Notes under the pieces: model-generated
Database searches by the model: none
What the model was told of the DNA's origin: nothing
The model's input: only the letters and a program-made list of their open reading frames with translations
Shown here: positions 28,401-31,088 of the stretch, in pieces
Position numbering within the stretch: the stretch's first letter is position 1
How the letters are laid out: the number at the start of each line of letters is the position of its first letter
DNA from: Palsa-851 sp035534435
Lineage (GTDB): Bacteria; Chloroflexota; Dormibacteria; Aeolococcales; Aeolococcaceae
Length of the DNA: 31,088 bases
Direction of reading: 5' to 3'
NCBI GenBank assembly: GCA_035534435.1
Contig: DATLRX010000020.1
Location: forward strand, 1-31,088
Made by a program: the position numbers and the translations under genes

Positions 28401-28564
28401 CGGGAGAGCTCAACTTCTTCGGCGACTACGACAACTGCGGTTACTGCGCGTACAACTCCCTCTGCCCCTCGAGCCGCGACGTGGTCGCCGCGTCGAAGGC
28501 GGGAAGTCCGGGACTGGCGCGGTATATCGCACTGCGTCCGGTGTCTGAGGAAGCAAACGAATGA
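25406..28564 (+). CDS. addB: AddB-like helicase-nuclease subunit with Fe-S cluster
   Basis: A 1052-aa subunit of an AddAB-type helicase-nuclease that resects DNA double-strand ends for RecA loading. The N-terminal two-thirds resembles the AddB helicase-like region, but no Walker A motif is visible (GPSSTAW replaces the usual GxGSGKS), so it is probably an inactive helicase fold. The C-terminal nuclease is RecB/PD-(D/E)XK type with His773 and Glu777 in SMVHRILERFF, Asp891 in GYIDRVDV, and Asp905/Lys907 in LDYKTGR. Cys737 with C1011-x2-C1014-x5-C1020 forms the Fe-S cluster staple typical of AddB. The ATG at 25406 has AGGGAT upstream. The stop overlaps the next start as ATGA. Confidence 0.9.
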   Translation: MSLEVVRVRPGPSSTAWLFSRIRDFQAGHPLAPLTVATPTHHAGLYLRRRLARETYANVRFSVLSRLAESIGMSRLAASGWEPLATVSRAALIRSALVARPGPFAAIAEQGGLVDLVAALATELRRRPDVSAETERLRRGATTTAKAALDAAGDYEELRGAAKLYDEIDLLGAATRALEAAAGDAAWRELGAVIVHLPAGLDPPDASLVRALATRIPVVVALADLGDDVDPATSAIKLLGEVAITAIPAASAPASASVVIAPDAVEEVRFAVRAVLAALEQPDPIPLYQQAIVYRDEEAYGQLLRDTLRESDVPYSALGGRPLLDSVAARGLLGVMRLREQEFSRSSVLSWLSALPDRKGVLRSQSRWDQLSRDAGVVKGASQWGGLLTAFADAKARTLELLKNTEPEDVAVEARRAAIARDIEDARRIVEQIQAIDETTQPPEVATWDALIFWTLRLRDEFVAPDSAWSPEELEASQSVEEAIRSLGAAQRFEPAASISLFVRTLEDALRRRFRPEGRLGHGVLIGPHRLLAGMDMRRVHVLGVLESSFPAAMPVDPLLGADLLGRRATHEATERRDWRIALATADSGELMVSAPSVDVDGRSVYPSPWLLELLGVNGSQPRASDVRAGAVDHELLRRIRSAERAVAEGTPLSIAERREAEAMRSYDAGGNLARTALALRDDLPLGRVLEVTRARHSSSLTEFDGIVADAAEVALISAGLTRTPHSATGIQTWATCPFSFLLGRLFQIPATADLDEDKWWQISALERGSMVHRILERFFGEVVTSGKPAPGDDYSSADLLRMGRIAAETFREWEVRGAVGHPLVWANERTAILADLRTLLEQDAELRSEGGWRPAHLEQAFGMDRDPASWPAVTITVGDDRRVQLRGYIDRVDVDASGRSRVLDYKTGRCLDKTITVDDLFDAGRRLQLAVYGRAVREHALATGKVPTDDIALYWYISVKGGFERVQLTVDDHAQDALVEVVMRIDEGVRAGCFPQVPGELNFFGDYDNCGYCAYNSLCPSSRDVVAASKAGSPGLARYIALRPVSEEANE

Positions 28565-31088
28565 CGCCGCCGCTGGTCGCTGATCAGGGAGAACGCGACC
28601 GGCTCCGCCGGGATCTCGATCGCACGCTCTTCGTGGAGGCCGGAGCCGGGACCGGCAAGACCACGGCGGTTGTCGCCCGCATCGTGGCCATGGTCGCGGT
28701 GGGCCGCCTGCGCATGGAGCGATTGGTGGCGATCACCTTCACCATGGCCGCCGCTGGAGAGCTCCGCGTCCGAGTCCGCGAAGGCCTGGAGGAGGCGGCG
28801 CGCGCCGCGGATGATCCCGATGAACGGGGTCGTCTGATCGGCGCTGCCGGCGAGGTTGACCGTGCTCGGATCGAGACGATCCACGCGTTCTGCTCGGCCC
28901 TGCTGCGGATGCACCCGTTCGAGGCGGGACTGCCCCCGCACATCGAGACCCTCGCTGATCTGGCCGCGGAGATCGACGTCCGGGAGCGCTTCCGGCGATG
29001 GTTCGACACCCTTGAGGCCTCCTCCCCGGGTGGCGACGCGGTGCGCCGCGGCTTGCTGCTGGGCGCACGTCCGGACAAGCTGCGCGAGCTGTTCATCGCG
29101 CTCAACGACAACTGGGATCTGCTCCCCGACGCGACATGGCCCACCCACGCGGTGGCCGTGACCGCAACTGCGCGCGGGCTGGGCGAAGACCTCGATGCCT
29201 GCATCGCGCTGCTCCCCTGCTGTCACACCCACGACGAGCTCTACCGCCGCATCGACGGAATGCGCCTCATCGCCGACCGCCTCAGAAGCGCGCGTACCGA
29301 GGACGAGGCGACGGTGGCGCTGGTCAGCCTCGCCTGCGCTCCATCGACACACGGCGGGAAACAGGGCAACTGGAGTCCCAATGATGGCGTCAACGCCTGC
29401 AAAACCATCAAGGACACGATGGTCGACGTGCGCGAGCGAACGTCGAGCGCGCTGCAGGACCTGCGCTCCCAGGTGCTGGCGGCAATCGCGAGGGAGCTGC
29501 GGACCGTCGTCCGGTACTACGCGGATGAGCGCCGCGTCCGGGGTGTGGTCACCTATCAGGACCTGTTGGTGCGCGCTCGGGATCTGATTCGAGATCACCC
29601 CGACGTGCGCACCCTGCTCCACGCGCAGTGGGACTTCATCGCCGTCGATGAGTTCCAGGACACCGACCCGCTCCAGGCGGAGCTCGCCTTTCGGCTCGGT
29701 GCAGCGGTCGACGACGAAAACGTGCCCTGGACGTCGTTGCCGATCACGCCCGGCCGGCTCTGCGTCGTCGGCGACCCTAAGCAGTCGATCTACCGCTTCC
29801 GTCGCGCCGACATCGCCCTGTACACCGCCGTGGAGGACGCGCTGGTGGGTGCCGACCCGCAAGCACGGGTGCGACTGTCGGTGAACTTCCGCTCGGGGTG
29901 GCGCATCATCGACGCCGTCAATGCGGTGTTCGGTAGCGCCGACGGCCTCATGGCGAGGCCCGAGCAGCACGGCGTGCAGGCACCCTACGTTGACCTGGTG
30001 GCGCACGCGCCCGACGTCGACGGTGGCGTGCACATCTTCGGTGGTGTTGTGGAGGACACCGCCGCGGAGATGTGGCGCCAGGAGGCGGCGGCTATCACCA
30101 CCGTCATCCAGCGGATGCTCGAGGAGCGGTGGGTCGTCGGCGAGGGAACTCCTGCCGGCGCGCGACCGTGCCAGCCCGACGACATCTGCATCCTGATGCC
30201 GAGCCGCACCAACCTGCGCAACATGGAGCGCGCTCTGGAGGGGTCGCGCATCCGCTATCAGCTGGAGAGCGGGTCGCTGATCGTCGCGACCCAGGAGGTG
30301 CGTGACCTGCTCAACATCCTGCGCTCGATCGACGATCCGACCGACCAGGTCGCCCTCGTGGCCGCACTGCGCACCCCCGCCTTCGGCTGCAGCGACGTCG
30401 AACTGGTGCACTGGAAAGCGGGCGGCGGCCGCTGGTCATATGAGCGGCCCGGGAGAGCTGAAGTACCTCGTGTGGTCGCGGCCCTCGCGGCATTGCTCGA
30501 TCTCCACCAGCGTCGCCAAGAGTTCTCCGTACCGCACCTGATTGAGGAGATCCTGGCGAGCCGCCTGCTCCGCGCCGCTGCCTTCGACGACTGGCGTCCT
30601 CGCGAGACGAGGCGGCGCTACCGGTTCGTCGCTGATCAGGCACGTGAATTGGCGCGAAGCGGCAGGCCGACGCTCCACGATGCAGTTGAGTACCTCGAGC
30701 GCATCGCGAGTGACCCTGTTTATGACGCCGTCGCCAGGGACGGTGCCGGCGACGAATCGTGCGTGCGCGTCATGACCATTCACGCGGCGAAGGGCTTGGA
30801 ATTCCCCATCGTGGTGGTGACGGGCCTGGGCCGCAAACCCAGGGATCGAGCGCAGCTGATCGTCTCGGACCGAGCCACCGGCGCGGTCGAGCTGCGCCTG
30901 AGCAGCAACTTCGAGACCGCCGACTGGAAGGCGCTTAACGACCACGAGAAGACAATGCAGGAGGCGGAGCGTGTGCGCATGCTCTACGTCGCTCTGACCC
31001 GCGCACGTGATCATCTTGTTGTGGGGTTGTTCCGGGCAGCAAAGGGCGAGACGACGGACGCGGCCGCCCTCGATGAACGGTTGCGCGG
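28561..31088 (+). CDS. addA: AddA-like UvrD-family helicase, 3' end beyond window
   Basis: An SF1A helicase running off the window, with about 842 codons visible. Motif I is EAGAGTGKTTAVVARI (26-41). Motif Ia is AITFTMAAAGELRVRVRE. Motif II (DEFQDTDPLQ) is near 361-370 and motif III (GDPKQSIYRFRRADI) near 403-417. A later motif (IHAAKGLEFPIVVVTG) lies near 739-754 and motif VI (YVALTRARDHLVV) near 809. These make it an active 3'-5' translocase. The start ATG overlaps the addB-like stop as ATGA, so the pair is co-translated. In AddA the C-terminus holds a RecB-type nuclease; that part is not in the window, so its presence cannot be checked. Confidence 0.92.
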   Translation, partial: MTPPLVADQGERDRLRRDLDRTLFVEAGAGTGKTTAVVARIVAMVAVGRLRMERLVAITFTMAAAGELRVRVREGLEEAARAADDPDERGRLIGAAGEVDRARIETIHAFCSALLRMHPFEAGLPPHIETLADLAAEIDVRERFRRWFDTLEASSPGGDAVRRGLLLGARPDKLRELFIALNDNWDLLPDATWPTHAVAVTATARGLGEDLDACIALLPCCHTHDELYRRIDGMRLIADRLRSARTEDEATVALVSLACAPSTHGGKQGNWSPNDGVNACKTIKDTMVDVRERTSSALQDLRSQVLAAIARELRTVVRYYADERRVRGVVTYQDLLVRARDLIRDHPDVRTLLHAQWDFIAVDEFQDTDPLQAELAFRLGAAVDDENVPWTSLPITPGRLCVVGDPKQSIYRFRRADIALYTAVEDALVGADPQARVRLSVNFRSGWRIIDAVNAVFGSADGLMARPEQHGVQAPYVDLVAHAPDVDGGVHIFGGVVEDTAAEMWRQEAAAITTVIQRMLEERWVVGEGTPAGARPCQPDDICILMPSRTNLRNMERALEGSRIRYQLESGSLIVATQEVRDLLNILRSIDDPTDQVALVAALRTPAFGCSDVELVHWKAGGGRWSYERPGRAEVPRVVAALAALLDLHQRRQEFSVPHLIEEILASRLLRAAAFDDWRPRETRRRYRFVADQARELARSGRPTLHDAVEYLERIASDPVYDAVARDGAGDESCVRVMTIHAAKGLEFPIVVVTGLGRKPRDRAQLIVSDRATGAVELRLSSNFETADWKALNDHEKTMQEAERVRMLYVALTRARDHLVVGLFRAAKGETTDAAALDERLR

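Noticed and set aside
28441..30411. 656-codon minus-strand frame
   Set aside because: Antisense to the AddA-like helicase, whose motifs I, II and III are intact on the plus strand.

Overview
This is a GC-rich bacterial chromosome segment. The dense, same-strand housekeeping block, frequent 4-base stop/start overlaps, GTG starts and apparently short-leader promoters suit a soil-type Chloroflexota (Limnocylindria-like) or a deep actinobacterial lineage. That placement is inference from style and gene content; I could not run a phylogeny.

Region 1 (1-17833, minus strand) is one long co-directional run. In order of transcription it holds glmU, prs, a CNNM/CorC-type transporter, recO, glycyl-tRNA synthetase, a GAF histidine kinase with a LuxR-type regulator, an SDR oxidoreductase with a QueA-like protein, a small barrel protein, pyruvate phosphate dikinase with a GNAT acetyltransferase, two uncharacterised genes, dnaG, rpoD and tRNA-Asn(GUU). 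Several neighbours are coupled by overlapping stop and start codons (glmU/prs, kinase/regulator, SDR/queA-like, ppdK/GNAT). Together they cover cell-wall precursor and PRPP supply, tRNA charging, recombinational repair, replication priming and primary transcription.

Region 2 (17888-18811, plus strand) is an alpha/beta hydrolase transcribed divergently from glmU, followed by a tRNA-Gln gene that keeps only its 5' half (from 18869).

Region 3 (about 18905-24660) is an accessory island. It begins at the broken tRNA and a tandem 10-bp repeat that looks like a recombinase arm site, and ends in a beheaded HD-domain gene. No integrase is present. It carries a small membrane-type ORF on each strand, a 464-residue orphan protein with a C-terminal helix-turn-helix-like segment, and a compact three-gene module: a DUF3644 protein with a HEPN-like R-x4-H motif, an overlapping 287-residue protein with a possible metal site, and a convergent DUF488 protein. 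This module is the best candidate for an undescribed (possibly anti-phage or RNA-targeting) system in the window.

Region 4 (24711-31088, plus strand) is a zinc-ribbon protein followed by an AddB-like Fe-S nuclease and an AddA/UvrD-like helicase that runs off the window end. The last two should form a double-strand-break resection machine.
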